A DNA stretch of 40,421 nt, taken from contig JAJYRQ010000031.1 of assembly GCA_021794015.1 (NCBI GenBank), forward strand, positions 1 through 40,421, read 5' to 3'. Below the pieces are notes generated by a model that saw only the letters and a list, made by a program, of their open reading frames with translations, was not told the origin of the DNA and did not search any database. The position numbers and the translations under genes were made by a program. The first letter of the stretch is position 1. Every line of letters starts with the position of its first letter. Below, piece by piece: positions 15,398-24,113 of the stretch. The DNA comes from Deltaproteobacteria bacterium. Its GTDB lineage: Bacteria > Desulfobacterota > Binatia > Binatales > Binataceae.

Positions 15398-16006
15398 ATG
15401 GCGACGCTCACGAAACGACAAAAGCAACTGGTAGACTTCCTTAATCAGTATATCAGCCAGCACGGCTACGCGCCTACCCTGAGTGAAATCGGGCAGTACT
15501 TCGGCCTGTCGTCTCTGGCAACCGTGCACAAGCACCTGCGCAACCTCGAAGCCAAGAACTATATCAAGCGGGTCCACAGCCACAGCCGCGCCCTCGAACT
15601 GGCGCCGCGCGCCAAGCAGCCGACCGTCCGCGAGGTTCCCTTGCTCGGCGTCGTCGCCGCAGGCTTGCCGATCGAAGCGGTCGAGACCGAGGAAACGATC
15701 AGTTTGCCCGAGGAGCTTATCAGGCGCTCCACGACCTTCTGCCTGCGCGTCAAAGGCGACTCGATGATCGACGAGGGGATACGCGACGACGACTACATCG
15801 TGGTCGAGGAACGCCGGTTTGCCAACCCTGGCGAGACGGTGGTTGCGCTAATCGACAACGAAGCAACCGTCAAGAAGTTCTACCCCCAAGCCGACGGCAG
15901 CGTGAGGCTGCAGCCGGCCAACGCCAACATGCAACCTATCGTGGTCAAGGAAGGCGACCTGCAGGTCCGCGGGGTGGTGGTCGGCCTTTTACGCCACTAC
16001 CGCTAA
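15398..16006 (+). CDS. lexA: LexA repressor, SOS regulator
   Basis: A 202-residue LexA with an N-terminal winged helix (LTKRQKQLVDFLNQYI; TLSEIGQYFGLSS; HLRNLEAKNYI) and the C-terminal S24 autoprotease domain. Cleavage would fall at Ala88-Gly89 in GVVAAGLP; the catalytic Ser122 is in KGDSMIDEGI and Lys159 in ATVKKFY, 37 residues apart as in E. coli. It represses DNA-damage genes and cuts itself when RecA is active. A purine-rich GAGAGGAAAAG precedes the ATG. I could not find a classical SOS box (CTGT-N8-ACAG or GAAC-N4-GTTC) in the 123-base divergent gap, so the operator is either of another type or elsewhere. Confidence 0.95.
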   Translation: MATLTKRQKQLVDFLNQYISQHGYAPTLSEIGQYFGLSSLATVHKHLRNLEAKNYIKRVHSHSRALELAPRAKQPTVREVPLLGVVAAGLPIEAVETEETISLPEELIRRSTTFCLRVKGDSMIDEGIRDDDYIVVEERRFANPGETVVALIDNEATVKKFYPQADGSVRLQPANANMQPIVVKEGDLQVRGVVVGLLRHYR

Positions 16007-16177
16007 CCCGACCGTCGTGCTGTGCGCCCACCCCGCCCGCTGCGCCGAGCCGCGGTGTCCGCTGCAGGCAGCAGCGGGGTTTGCGGCGCCCGCTTCGCGC
16101 GCCTGGCAGACGCAACGCTCGATGAGCGGCTGGAGCAGCCGGCCTGCGCGCCGGCGCAGCCGGGAGGAAGGCCAGCC

Positions 16178-16510
16178 TTACCTTTGCCCGGCGCTTCCCG
16201 GAGCAGCGCTGACCATGGTTTGGAGTTCTCCGCTCTCGTGAAGCTCGCGGATGATGTCGCAACCCCCGATAAACCGCCCGTCAATATAGACCTGGGGGAT
16301 GGTCGGCCAGTTGCTGTAGACTTTGATTGCCTCGCGCAGTTCCGGGTCGCTCAGGACATCCACCGTTTCGAAGGGAGCGCCCAGTTCTTCCAGCACCTGG
16401 ACCGTGGCGGCGGAGAAGCCGCACTGGGGAAAATGGCGCGTCCCTTTCATGAAAACCACGATCTTGTGGTTCTTGACCTCGTTTTCGATCCGCTCGACTA
16501 CGTCCGCCAT
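16178..16510 (-). CDS. Monothiol glutaredoxin (CGFS type)
   Basis: A 110-residue CGFS glutaredoxin of the Grx4/GrxD class. Active-site Cys30 lies in FPQCGFS, and the glutathione-binding WPTIPQVYI and GGCDII segments follow. These proteins carry [2Fe-2S] clusters and hand them to BolA partners or to apo-proteins. The bolA gene is 11 bases upstream on the same strand, and the classical Grx4-BolA pair is a cluster-transfer complex. Full length and complete motif, so function is expected. The C-terminal ten residues (SAAPGSAGQR) are an uncommon tail but not a concern. Confidence 0.93.
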   Translation of the reverse strand: MADVVERIENEVKNHKIVVFMKGTRHFPQCGFSAATVQVLEELGAPFETVDVLSDPELREAIKVYSNWPTIPQVYIDGRFIGGCDIIRELHESGELQTMVSAAPGSAGQR

Positions 16511-16521
16511 GGCAAAAAAGA

Positions 16522-16776
16522 TTACCTCCGCTCCTGGTGTTCACTCGGCGTCAGGGCCTTGAGTTTGAGGGCGTGGATCGGTCCACGCATAGCGTCGCCC
16601 AACGTGCGGTAAACGGCTTGGTGGCGTTCGACGCGCGTTTTTCCTTCGAAAAGCGCGCTCACCACCAGCGCCTCGAAGTGGTCTCTCGTACCGGTAAGGT
16701 CTGTGACCTTGACCACGGCGCCCGGGAGCCCGCCTTCGATAAGCTCCTTGATCTGCGACGGCTCCATCGCGGTCAT
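16522..16776 (-). CDS. bolA: BolA-family protein
   Basis: An 84-residue BolA-like protein. The typical parts are IKELIEGGLPGAVVKVTDLT, then DHFEALVVSALFEGKTRVERHQAVYRTLG, with the conserved RVERHQ and the last helix IHALKLKALTPSE. These proteins bind the [2Fe-2S] cluster of CGFS glutaredoxins through a His and act in iron or stress control. ATG 16776 is chosen; ATG 16767 three codons downstream is equally possible, because no strong ribosome site is visible. The glutaredoxin follows 11 bases downstream and the pair is clearly one unit. Confidence 0.92.
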   Translation of the reverse strand: MTAMEPSQIKELIEGGLPGAVVKVTDLTGTRDHFEALVVSALFEGKTRVERHQAVYRTLGDAMRGPIHALKLKALTPSEHQERR

Positions 16777-16870
16777 CTTAACGCTTTGCTTGCGGTCAAG
16801 TCCACGCCCGCGGGGCGGGCAGGCGTCGGCGTATCTGCCAAGCCCCCGTGCCGCGGCTTTGGTCTGCTGC

Positions 16871-18055
16871 TCACCCGGTGCGCCGGCCCTCGGTCCGCGA
16901 GGCTTCTCTGGCTTGTGCCGGCGTAAGGACAAGGCGCGCCTCCTGGTCTCGGCGCCGGCGGCCAAGCGCCGCTTCGACCTCGCTCCGGATGAGTGTTCTA
17001 AGCATGTTGTTTTGTTCGAGCGGGATTCCGGCCTTAAGCTGCCACGCGGCAGCCGCAGCCCACCCGGCCGGCTGCGGCCGGCCGTCGCGGAGCAAGTAGT
17101 AGGCCAGGTCCTCGAGACGGCGGCGCAGCAGCAGGCCGCGCTTTGACCCAAGCAATTCGCGGGCGACCTCGCTTAGAACCGCTTCCAGTCTTTCCTGCTG
17201 CAGGAACTCGCTCACCACAAGCCTGCTCTGGACGACCTGCTCGATGCGCTCGACGTAGGGTTCGACGTCTCCGATGACTGAGCGCAGCGCCTCGGCCTCG
17301 GGCTCCTTGAACAGCTCGACTGACGGCTGTGCGTCCGCGCGGTCGTGGCCCAGGACGTCGTAAATCGGATGCTCGATAGTCGTTCTAAGCGGCAGATCGG
17401 TAAACTCGGCGCGCCGGCCGAGAAAGGCGTCGCGGCCGGCAAGACGTCCGGCCGGCGTCATGGCGTAAGCTTGGCACAAAATGAAGTCACAGACGGTCCA
17501 GTCAGCCTCAACCAGGCGCACCCGGTAACGCCGCTCGAGGTCGCGGCGCAATTCTCGCAATTCGCGCCGGTTGCTCTCGTCGAAGACAAACTCGATGAGC
17601 CCCTCCCGGTCGCTGCAAAGTCCCGCCAAGCGGCGCACGCCGCCGGTTCCCGGCCGCGGCCTGACGAGCCATGCCAGGCAAAGCCCCTGGGCGTCGCGCG
17701 CCGAAAGGAAGCCCCATACCGGCGCGCCCGCCGGGCTGGCCGGCTGGTCGCCTTCGGCCGCGCCGGCAGCGCGCCCCGGCGTTTGCGGTGTAATCCCTTT
17801 TTGCCTGAGCCTGAAGAGCGCGCGGCGAATCTCGCGCCGCTCGGCGCTCGCCGCGCCGGCCTCCATCCGCGCCAAAAGCTCGGCCGCCTGCTGAACCGGC
17901 ATCGCGCCAAGGACCTGGGCCACTGCCGAACGCGCCCGCGGCTGTCGCTCGGCAAGTTCGGCGAGCCGCGCCACGACCTGCTCCGGCGGGCCCTCCAGCC
18001 CCACGCCTTCGAGCGCGGGTTGCGCCAATCCTTTGACGCCAGATTGCTTGGTCAT
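16871..18055 (-). CDS. Unrecognised 394-residue protein upstream of bolA-grx
   Basis: A 394-residue soluble protein that I do not recognise. The N-terminal ~90 residues are helical (VVARLAELAERQ; RRALFRLRQKGI) and could be a small regulatory or repeat segment. Residues 115-220 look like a mixed domain with VWGFLSARDAQGLCLAWLV, several strands and a conserved-looking WTVCDFILCQAYAMTPAG. The C-terminal third is helical and ends in a basic tail (ALGRRRRDQEARL). There is no signal peptide and no membrane helix. It precedes bolA by 94 bases on the same strand, so it may be part of that operon, but the role is unknown. Codon use matches the neighbours, which supports a real gene. Confidence 0.7.
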   Translation of the reverse strand: MTKQSGVKGLAQPALEGVGLEGPPEQVVARLAELAERQPRARSAVAQVLGAMPVQQAAELLARMEAGAASAERREIRRALFRLRQKGITPQTPGRAAGAAEGDQPASPAGAPVWGFLSARDAQGLCLAWLVRPRPGTGGVRRLAGLCSDREGLIEFVFDESNRRELRELRRDLERRYRVRLVEADWTVCDFILCQAYAMTPAGRLAGRDAFLGRRAEFTDLPLRTTIEHPIYDVLGHDRADAQPSVELFKEPEAEALRSVIGDVEPYVERIEQVVQSRLVVSEFLQQERLEAVLSEVARELLGSKRGLLLRRRLEDLAYYLLRDGRPQPAGWAAAAAWQLKAGIPLEQNNMLRTLIRSEVEAALGRRRRDQEARLVLTPAQAREASRTEGRRTG

Positions 18056-18125
18056 TCAATCACCTGGTCTTTATAACCCGGCCACGCCGCAGACTTGGCC
18101 GCCCCTATGCGCGGGCCGGAAGAGC

Positions 18126-18731
18126 TTAGCCTTTCTTCGGATCTTCGGCACCGGCCATCGCCAGCAAATCGGCGGTGAGCCGAAGCGTAAGGCCCCATAT
18201 TACCTCTCCACGGTAGCGAATCGCAGGGAATTCCCGGATTGCATCGCCGTCGCCCCAGCGCACAACGGTGCGCCGGGCCGGGTCAGTCAGCGCCGCAAAC
18301 GGCACCTCGAAGGCCTGCGCCACCTCGCGGCGATCCAGCCTGAGCGTCACATCGCTCCGTACCAAGCCGACCACCGGCGTCACGGCAAAGCTGCGGGCCG
18401 AGGTGTGCGCCGCGGGCATCAGGCCGAGCACCTCGACGCAAGCGGGCTCGATCCCGACCTCTTCCCGAGCTTCACGCAGTGCCGCGGCGACCGGGCTTGG
18501 GTCGCTCGGCTCCACCCTTCCGCCCGGAAAGGCCACCTGACCGCCGTAGCGCGAGACCGACTCCGAGCGGCGCAGGTAGAGCAGCGAAAGCTGCCCGTCC
18601 CGAATAAACAGCGGCACCAGCACGGCAGCTTCCTGCTCGCCCGGCCCAAGGCTCGGCGGCTTTCCGTGCTCCGGCCTGAGCAGCAGGCGGCGCAGCCTTC
18701 CCGGCAGGCCTTGGGCTGATTGGCCGGTCAT
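18126..18731 (-). CDS. Nudix hydrolase, CoA pyrophosphatase-type
   Basis: About 201 residues from ATG 18731, with the CoA-Nudix signature GGQVAFPGGR (63-72) and the Nudix-box tail REAREEVGI at 86-94. This matches the NudL/YeaB class, which splits coenzyme A or its derivatives into 3',5'-ADP and phosphopantetheine. The ORF stays open to 18806, but those first 25 residues are low-complexity Arg/Ala and are unlikely. The true start is not certain because no strong ribosome site is seen within range. It is divergent from thiI. Intact; activity on CoA or other dinucleotides is inference from the family. Confidence 0.87.
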   Translation of the reverse strand: MTGQSAQGLPGRLRRLLLRPEHGKPPSLGPGEQEAAVLVPLFIRDGQLSLLYLRRSESVSRYGGQVAFPGGRVEPSDPSPVAAALREAREEVGIEPACVEVLGLMPAAHTSARSFAVTPVVGLVRSDVTLRLDRREVAQAFEVPFAALTDPARRTVVRWGDGDAIREFPAIRYRGEVIWGLTLRLTADLLAMAGAEDPKKG

Positions 18732-18948
18732 GGTTCGCAAAGCAGCGCCCCTCCCGGCAGGCGGTGGTGTCGCACGCGCCGCCGCTTTGGCGCGCTGGGG
18801 GCGCAAACATCCCCGCTACAAGATTATAGCGCGCGCAGGCAACTGCAGCGAACCGCTGCGCTCCCCGGTCCTCTACCGCCAGCCACCGGCTATCCAACCA
18901 CGTACAACAAACGCTAGCCTTGAAGCAGCAGAGCAGCAGGCGAGCTTT

Positions 18949-20172
18949 ATGCGCTATCTGGTCGGGCGATATCACGAAATCAATCTCAAGGGCAACAACC
19001 GCTGGCGTTTCGTCCAGCAGCTTAAGCGCAATCTGCGCCTGATTTTCGCCGGCTATCGGCTCGGCCCGATTCGCGGCGAGGGCGCCCGTCTGCTGGTCGA
19101 GCTCCCCGATGATCTGCCCGAGGCGGCGGCGGTCGAGCGAGCGGCCCGGGTTTTCGGCCTGCAGAATTTTTCGATCGCCCGGCGCGTCGCCTCGGACCTT
19201 GACCACTTCAAGCAGGCGGCGCTCGAGCTGGCAGGCGCGCGGCCTGGCGTCACGTTCCGAGTCGCCGCCCGGCGCAGCGACAAGCGTTTCGCCCTGACCT
19301 CTCCGGAGATCGAACGCGAGGTTGGAGCGTTCATCGTCAGCCGGCTCGGCCTTAAGGTGGACCTTGCCAACCCCGAGCTCGCTTTGACAATCGAGGTGCT
19401 GGCCGCTCACAGCTACGTTTCGGCAGGCAAGCTTTCGGGAGCCGGCGGTCTTCCGGTGGGCGCAAGCGGGCGCGGCCTGGCGTTGCTCTCGGGCGGGATC
19501 GACTCGCCCGTAGCCGCGTGGCGGATGATGGGACGCGGGCTGGCGCTCGATTTCGTTCACTTCCACAGCCATCCGCTGGTTTCGACCGCCAGCCGCGACA
19601 AGGCGGTCGAGCTGGCCGCCCGGCTGGCGCGCTACCAGGGGAGTGCGACGCTGCTGCTAGCGCCGTTTGCCGAGGTGCAGCGAGCGGTGGTCGCTCGCGT
19701 GCCGCGGGCGCTTCGCGTCCTGCTCTACCGTCGTTTCATGATGCGCATCGCAAGCGAGCTGGCCCGGCTGCGCCGCGCCCAGGTGCTGGTGACCGGCGAA
19801 AGTCTCGGCCAAGTCGCCTCGCAGACCCTCGACAATTTGGCGGCCACGGAAAGGGCCGCCGCCCTGCCGGTCTTGCGGCCGCTGCTCGCCATGGACAAAA
19901 ACGAAATCGTTGCCCAGGCCCGCAAACTCGGCACCTTCGAAATTTCCATTCTCCCCGACGAAGACTGCTGCACGCTGTTTGTACCCGCGCACCCGGCGCT
20001 CGCGGCCGCCGAGACCGAGCTGGCAGGCGCCGAGGCGGGTCTCGAGGTCGCAGCCCTCGTCGCGCGCAGCGTGGAGCGATGCGAGAAGGTGCGCCAGGGG
20101 CCGGCCTTGGGCGAGCGGCCGCTGCCCTGCGCTCTTCCGGCGCTTTCACAACCGGCGGGCAAAACGCTATAG
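18949..20172 (+). CDS. thiI: tRNA 4-thiouridine synthase ThiI (no rhodanese domain)
   Basis: A 407-residue ThiI. The N-terminal ferredoxin-like and THUMP domains (KGNNRWRFVQQLKRNL; ASDLDHFKQAALELAG) come first; the PP-loop SGGIDS is at 181-186 and ILPDEDCCTLFVPAHP is near 345. ThiI activates U8 of tRNA with ATP and installs sulfur there, and also supplies sulfur for thiamine in some bacteria. Enteric ThiI has a C-terminal rhodanese domain that carries the persulfide; this copy stops after the PP-loop domain, like the Bacillus form. The next gene encodes a rhodanese, which may carry the sulfur in trans. Start ATG 18949 follows an AGGCGAG site and replaces the longer open frame from 18730. Confidence 0.93.
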   Translation: MRYLVGRYHEINLKGNNRWRFVQQLKRNLRLIFAGYRLGPIRGEGARLLVELPDDLPEAAAVERAARVFGLQNFSIARRVASDLDHFKQAALELAGARPGVTFRVAARRSDKRFALTSPEIEREVGAFIVSRLGLKVDLANPELALTIEVLAAHSYVSAGKLSGAGGLPVGASGRGLALLSGGIDSPVAAWRMMGRGLALDFVHFHSHPLVSTASRDKAVELAARLARYQGSATLLLAPFAEVQRAVVARVPRALRVLLYRRFMMRIASELARLRRAQVLVTGESLGQVASQTLDNLAATERAAALPVLRPLLAMDKNEIVAQARKLGTFEISILPDEDCCTLFVPAHPALAAAETELAGAEAGLEVAALVARSVERCEKVRQGPALGERPLPCALPALSQPAGKTL

Positions 20173-20287
20173 TTCGAGGCGTAACGACTGCACGGCAACG
20201 CAGGCGCCGGCGTTGCCTCGCTGTCCTCGCCCGGCGGCACGGAGCAGGCGGCACGCGCAGCTTCGGTCGGGGCGGTCGAGGTGCTGC

Positions 20288-21328
20288 ATGATCTTTCGCG
20301 AACTCAACGACAGCAAGTGCAAAACGTACCTGCTGGCCTCCGGCCCCGGGTGCAAAGCCGTCATCGTCGACCCGGTGAGGGAACGGATCGACCGCTACCT
20401 GGCCTGGGCAGCCTACCAAGGCCTCAAAATTGGCTTGGTCGTTGACACGCACACGCACGCCGACCATCGCAGCGGCGCGCGCGAACTCAACCATCTCACT
20501 GGAGCGCCGCTTGCGATGCATCGGCTGGCGCCGCAACCCGGCGTGGCGATCCGCGTGGACGACGGCGAACGGCTGGCGCTCGACGGCCTGGAACTTACGG
20601 TGCTCCACACGCCGGGCCACACGCCGGACTCGATAAGCCTTTTAGCCGCCGACCGAGTCCTGACCGGCGACACCCTGCTCGTCCACGGCACCGGCCGGAC
20701 CGACTTTGCCGGCGGCGATCCGGGCACCCAGTACGACGCGATCGTGGCCAAGTTGTTGGTGCTGCCGGACGACACCCTGGTTTTTCCGGCCCACGACTAC
20801 CGCGGGCAGGACCGCTCGACCATCGGCGAGGAGAAGCGCAACAACCCGCGTCTGGCCGGACGCAGCCGCCAGGCCTACATCGATCTGATGAACAACCTGG
20901 GCCTGCCGATGCCCGAAGGACTCCAGCAGGTGCTCCAGCCCAACCAGTGCGGCATCGAGCCCGGCATTCTGTCCTTCCCGGCGCTAGAGCAACTGCAGAG
21001 CGTGCGTCAAGTCGGCGCCCGCGAGGCGTTCGATCTCCTCTCCGGCGGCAACCCTCCGGTCCTGCTCGACATCCGGGAGGCGGCCGAGTTTCGGGGCGAT
21101 CTCGGACATATCGACGGCGCGCTCCACATTCCGTTGCGCGAGATTGCTGAGCGCGCGCCGGCCGAGCTCGCCACCCACAGGGACAGCGATATCATCATCG
21201 TCTGCCGTGTGGGGGTACGGAGCACAACTGCGGCGGCCATGCTCGCCGGCCAGGGCTTCAACCGCGTCTTTAACCTGGAGGGCGGCATGCTCGGCTGGCG
21301 GGAGGCGGGGCTGCCCGTCGAGCATTGA
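20288..21328 (+). CDS. Persulfide dioxygenase-rhodanese fusion (ETHE1-type metallo-hydrolase)
   Basis: A 346-residue two-domain protein. The N-terminal metallo-beta-lactamase fold has HTHADH at 55-60, His111 in HTPGHT, Asp128 in TGDTLL and His169 in FPAHDY, matching ETHE1-type enzymes that use one iron to oxidise glutathione persulfide to sulfite. From about 240 a rhodanese domain follows with active Cys306 in the loop CRVGVRS. Fusions of this kind (PRF) link persulfide oxidation with sulfur transfer. The start ATG 20288 lies 115 bases downstream of thiI. Both active sites are complete. The pairing with a rhodanese-less ThiI suggests a shared sulfur pool, which is inference. Confidence 0.92.
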   Translation: MIFRELNDSKCKTYLLASGPGCKAVIVDPVRERIDRYLAWAAYQGLKIGLVVDTHTHADHRSGARELNHLTGAPLAMHRLAPQPGVAIRVDDGERLALDGLELTVLHTPGHTPDSISLLAADRVLTGDTLLVHGTGRTDFAGGDPGTQYDAIVAKLLVLPDDTLVFPAHDYRGQDRSTIGEEKRNNPRLAGRSRQAYIDLMNNLGLPMPEGLQQVLQPNQCGIEPGILSFPALEQLQSVRQVGAREAFDLLSGGNPPVLLDIREAAEFRGDLGHIDGALHIPLREIAERAPAELATHRDSDIIIVCRVGVRSTTAAAMLAGQGFNRVFNLEGGMLGWREAGLPVEH

Positions 21329-21366
21329 AGGCCGCCTGGACGGCGCCGGCAGAAAAGGCGAGGCGG

Positions 21367-21792
21367 ATGGACCCGGCGGCAAAGCCTCCCTGGAAGGTCC
21401 TGGGCCTGGACCACGTGGTTCTCTGCTGCCGCGACCGGCAACGCACCCTGGACTTCTATACCCGCGTCATGGGGCTCCGCGCGGAACGCAGCGACCCGGA
21501 CCTGGGGCTGGTGCAATTACGCGCCGGAACCAGCATGATCGACTTGGTGCCGGCCGGCGCGCCAGCCGGCACCGGCCCCGTCAATCTGGACCACTTCTGC
21601 ATTGCGATCGCCGTGACCGACCTCGGCGCTGCAATCCGTTACCTGGCGACCCACGGCGTCGAGATCGCGGGCGAGCCGAAGCCGCGCTACGGGGCTACCG
21701 GGATGGGACCGTCGGTCTACCTGCGCGATCCCGAGGGCAACGTAATCGAGCTAAAGCAGACGGCGCCGGCAGCCGCCGGCGCGCCGGCCTAG
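21367..21792 (+). CDS. VOC/glyoxalase-superfamily protein
   Basis: About 141 residues with a two-module vicinal oxygen chelate fold. Ligand-like residues are His in GLDHVVLCC, Glu or Asp in the AGTSMIDLV strand, His in LDHFCIAI and Glu in DPEGNVIELKQ. These proteins bind a divalent metal and act as glyoxalases, dioxygenases or resistance proteins. The start ATG 21367 is chosen over TTG 21325 because AAGG lies about nine bases upstream; the longer form would start within the end of the previous gene. It follows the sulfur dioxygenase by 38 bases, so a role in thiol or aldehyde detoxification is possible but not shown. Confidence 0.85.
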   Translation: MDPAAKPPWKVLGLDHVVLCCRDRQRTLDFYTRVMGLRAERSDPDLGLVQLRAGTSMIDLVPAGAPAGTGPVNLDHFCIAIAVTDLGAAIRYLATHGVEIAGEPKPRYGATGMGPSVYLRDPEGNVIELKQTAPAAAGAPA

Positions 21793-21861
21793 CGCAATGA
21801 CCGAGCCTGGCGACCGCGCGACGGTAGGCGCTTCAGTGCCGGGCGCAGCAGGGGGTCTTCT

Positions 21862-23148
21862 CTGGCGCGCCGGGTGAATGGCCTTGCCTTTGCGCTGCTG
21901 GCCGCGGCGGCGGCCGGATGCGCGCATCCGGCTCCGGGCGAGGTAGCTGCGCGCTATGTCCGCGAGCTTAAGCGCTACAATTTTGCCGCCTGCTACGCGA
22001 TGCTCTCCCGACAGGACCGAAGCGCATGCTCCCTCAAGCAGTTTCTGGCCGATGTGCCGCTTGGTCCGACCGCCGACCGGCGCTGGTTTCGTCCGGTTCT
22101 TGCCGCCACGCGTTTCGGCGTGGGCAATCCGTATCCGGCCGCCGGCGGTCGCACGGTTGTGCCGCTCGAGGTCGAGGCGCCCTACTTGGCGGCCTGGGAA
22201 CGCGACTTGTGCGAGCGCTACCGCGGGCCCGAGCTGCTCCAGGCTGCCGCTCGTTCTCTCGAGGCGGGCAATTACCCGCGGGCACGCTTCAAGGACCGGA
22301 TCGTGCTGGTCAGAAGCCGCGGCCGCTGGCTGGTCTGGGCCGGCATGGAACAGCGCGCCGAGACCGCCGCGCTTCATCGCAGGACGCTCAAGCTCTACCA
22401 CCGCCAGCGCTACGGCGAGGCGGAGCAAATATTGCGTATGCTAATCGATCGGCTCGACCGCAGTCCGGCAACCGGCAGCGGCGCAGTCGAGTTCCGGCTG
22501 CACCGCGAGCTGGCCCGCGTCCAAAAGGTCCAATCCCAGCTTGCGACAAGCCAGGCCTACCTGTCCAAGCTCGCGCTAAGCGACGTTAGAGCCGAGCTCT
22601 CCTCCCAACACGCCACCGGACTTTTCGGCCGGATCGCCAACCTCGGCGATCGCCCGGTCGCCGAGGTCCAACTCACGGTCGCCTACTATCTCGACCCAAC
22701 GTCCGGAGAAGCGCCGGTTTACGTCGAGCAGCATACGGCGCTGGCAATGCCTTTGGCCTTCGACGGATTCCGGCAGCCGCCGAGGCCGCTTTTCCCCGGC
22801 CGGTCGCGCAGCTTCGGCGTGACGCTCAAAGCACCGGCCGAAATTCTCGCCAAGGCGGCCATCCGGGTCACCGTGGCCGCCGCGGTGTTAGCTTTGCCCC
22901 AAGATGGCGCCGTCGAAGTGCCGAGCGCTGCGGCCAAGCCGCGAATCTCCCCTCCGGGCACGACGGCGCCCGCTCCTGCGCCCGGGCAACAGCATCCGGC
23001 GCTTACTCGGCCTGCGCCTTCCGGGGTTGGTGCCAGCTCTCCTGCAAGCGTGCCGCTGGCCGAGGCTTACGCCGCACCGCCGAGGCCGACAGGCGCACGC
23101 TCAAAAGGCCCGGCCGGTCGCCATCCTGCGCCGGAAGCTTTGCCGTGA
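21862..23148 (+). CDS. Probable lipoprotein of unknown function
   Basis: A ~428-residue exported protein. Starting at CTG 21862, with AGGGGG six bases upstream, gives an Arg-Arg N-region and a short hydrophobic run ending in the lipobox AAGC, so it should be lipid-anchored. The GTG at 21874 would remove the positive residues and is less likely. Residues 30-150 look like a mixed alpha/beta domain (YVRELKRYNFAACYAML; YPAAGGRTVVPLEVEAPYL), 170-230 are helical and may form repeats, 235-330 look like a beta-sandwich, and the last 90 residues are a Pro/Ala-rich tail. No known family comes to mind. Its stop overlaps the start of the glycosyltransferase gene. Confidence 0.75.
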   Translation: MARRVNGLAFALLAAAAAGCAHPAPGEVAARYVRELKRYNFAACYAMLSRQDRSACSLKQFLADVPLGPTADRRWFRPVLAATRFGVGNPYPAAGGRTVVPLEVEAPYLAAWERDLCERYRGPELLQAAARSLEAGNYPRARFKDRIVLVRSRGRWLVWAGMEQRAETAALHRRTLKLYHRQRYGEAEQILRMLIDRLDRSPATGSGAVEFRLHRELARVQKVQSQLATSQAYLSKLALSDVRAELSSQHATGLFGRIANLGDRPVAEVQLTVAYYLDPTSGEAPVYVEQHTALAMPLAFDGFRQPPRPLFPGRSRSFGVTLKAPAEILAKAAIRVTVAAAVLALPQDGAVEVPSAAAKPRISPPGTTAPAPAPGQQHPALTRPAPSGVGASSPASVPLAEAYAAPPRPTGARSKGPAGRHPAPEALP

Positions 23149-24113
23149 ACCGCCGCAAAATAACGGTCGCCGTACCGACGCACAATCGTGCTTCGATGCT
23201 GCTGGCAACGCTTGAGAGCGTGGCCGCGGCGGCGCCCGCACCCGGCTATGCGCTTGAGTGCCTGGTGGTTGACAACGGCTCGACCGACGACACGGCCACC
23301 GCGGTGCAGCGCTTTGCAAAGCGCGCCCCGATGGTGGTGCGCTACGTCTTCGAGCCGCGCCCGGGGTCGAGTTTTGCCCGCAACCGGGCCGCGCTCGAAG
23401 CCCAGGGCGACCCGATTTTTTTTATCGACGACGACGTGACTGTTGCTCCCAACTGGGCGGTAGAGTTGGCCCGTGCGCTGGAGGAGCGCCGGCTTGACGG
23501 CGCCTGCGGCCTGGTCGTGCCGCGCTGGCTTGTGGCGAGGCCGCCGTGGCTGGGGCCGCTGCTCTATCCGAAGCTGGCCGTCCACGACGAATCGGCGATC
23601 GCCGGCGCTCCGGCCGGCCGGACCGACAAGCTTGACAACTACTTCAGCGCCAATGTCGGTTTGCGCCGCGGCGTCTTCGCCCGTTTCGGGTTTTTTCGCG
23701 AAGACCTGGGCGTGGTCGCGGGCAATCCGATGTCGGGAGAAGATACCGAGTTTTTCGAGCGGATCATCGCGCGCGGAGGCGCCTTCGGGTTTGCTCCGCT
23801 GGCCCGCGTGGTCCACGCTATCCCGGCTGAGCGAATGACTATCCGCTACCTCCGGCACAAGGCGTTCGCCTTCGGCATGGGCAGCGCGATGCGTGGCGGG
23901 CGCACCCACAATCGGCTCGACAAGCTCGTCCGCAACGCGGCCCGAATGACACTTGCAACGGCGCGGGGCAACCGCGAGGCGGAGATTTACCACCAACTCG
24001 AGTGCGCCAACTTTTTCGGTTACTGGTGGGGGCGCCTGCTGCGGCTCAAGGCGGCCACGGCGGCGGGCCGCAGCGGCGCCGGCGCTCCCACCGCCGGGCC
24101 GAGACCCGCCTAA
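23145..24113 (+). CDS. Family 2 glycosyltransferase
   Basis: A 322-residue GT2-type transferase. The nucleotide-sugar site is seen in AVPTHNRASMLLATLESV and VVDNGSTDDTA, the DXD-like metal site in IFFIDDDVTV, and the acceptor loop in GVVAGNPMSGEDTEFFERII, where the ED motif is the catalytic base region. The C-terminal ~90 residues are helical and basic with no membrane segment, and a Pro/Ala tail ends it. It uses an activated sugar to modify a surface polysaccharide or glycolipid. GTG start at 23145 overlaps the lipoprotein stop by four bases, so the two are coupled. It overlaps the convergent Nudix gene by four bases. Confidence 0.9.
   Translation: MNRRKITVAVPTHNRASMLLATLESVAAAAPAPGYALECLVVDNGSTDDTATAVQRFAKRAPMVVRYVFEPRPGSSFARNRAALEAQGDPIFFIDDDVTVAPNWAVELARALEERRLDGACGLVVPRWLVARPPWLGPLLYPKLAVHDESAIAGAPAGRTDKLDNYFSANVGLRRGVFARFGFFREDLGVVAGNPMSGEDTEFFERIIARGGAFGFAPLARVVHAIPAERMTIRYLRHKAFAFGMGSAMRGGRTHNRLDKLVRNAARMTLATARGNREAEIYHQLECANFFGYWWGRLLRLKAATAAGRSGAGAPTAGPRPA

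Noticed and set aside
18730..18948. 73-residue N-terminal extension of ThiI
   Set aside because: Low-complexity, overlaps the divergent Nudix start, and the family begins at MRYLVGRYHE.
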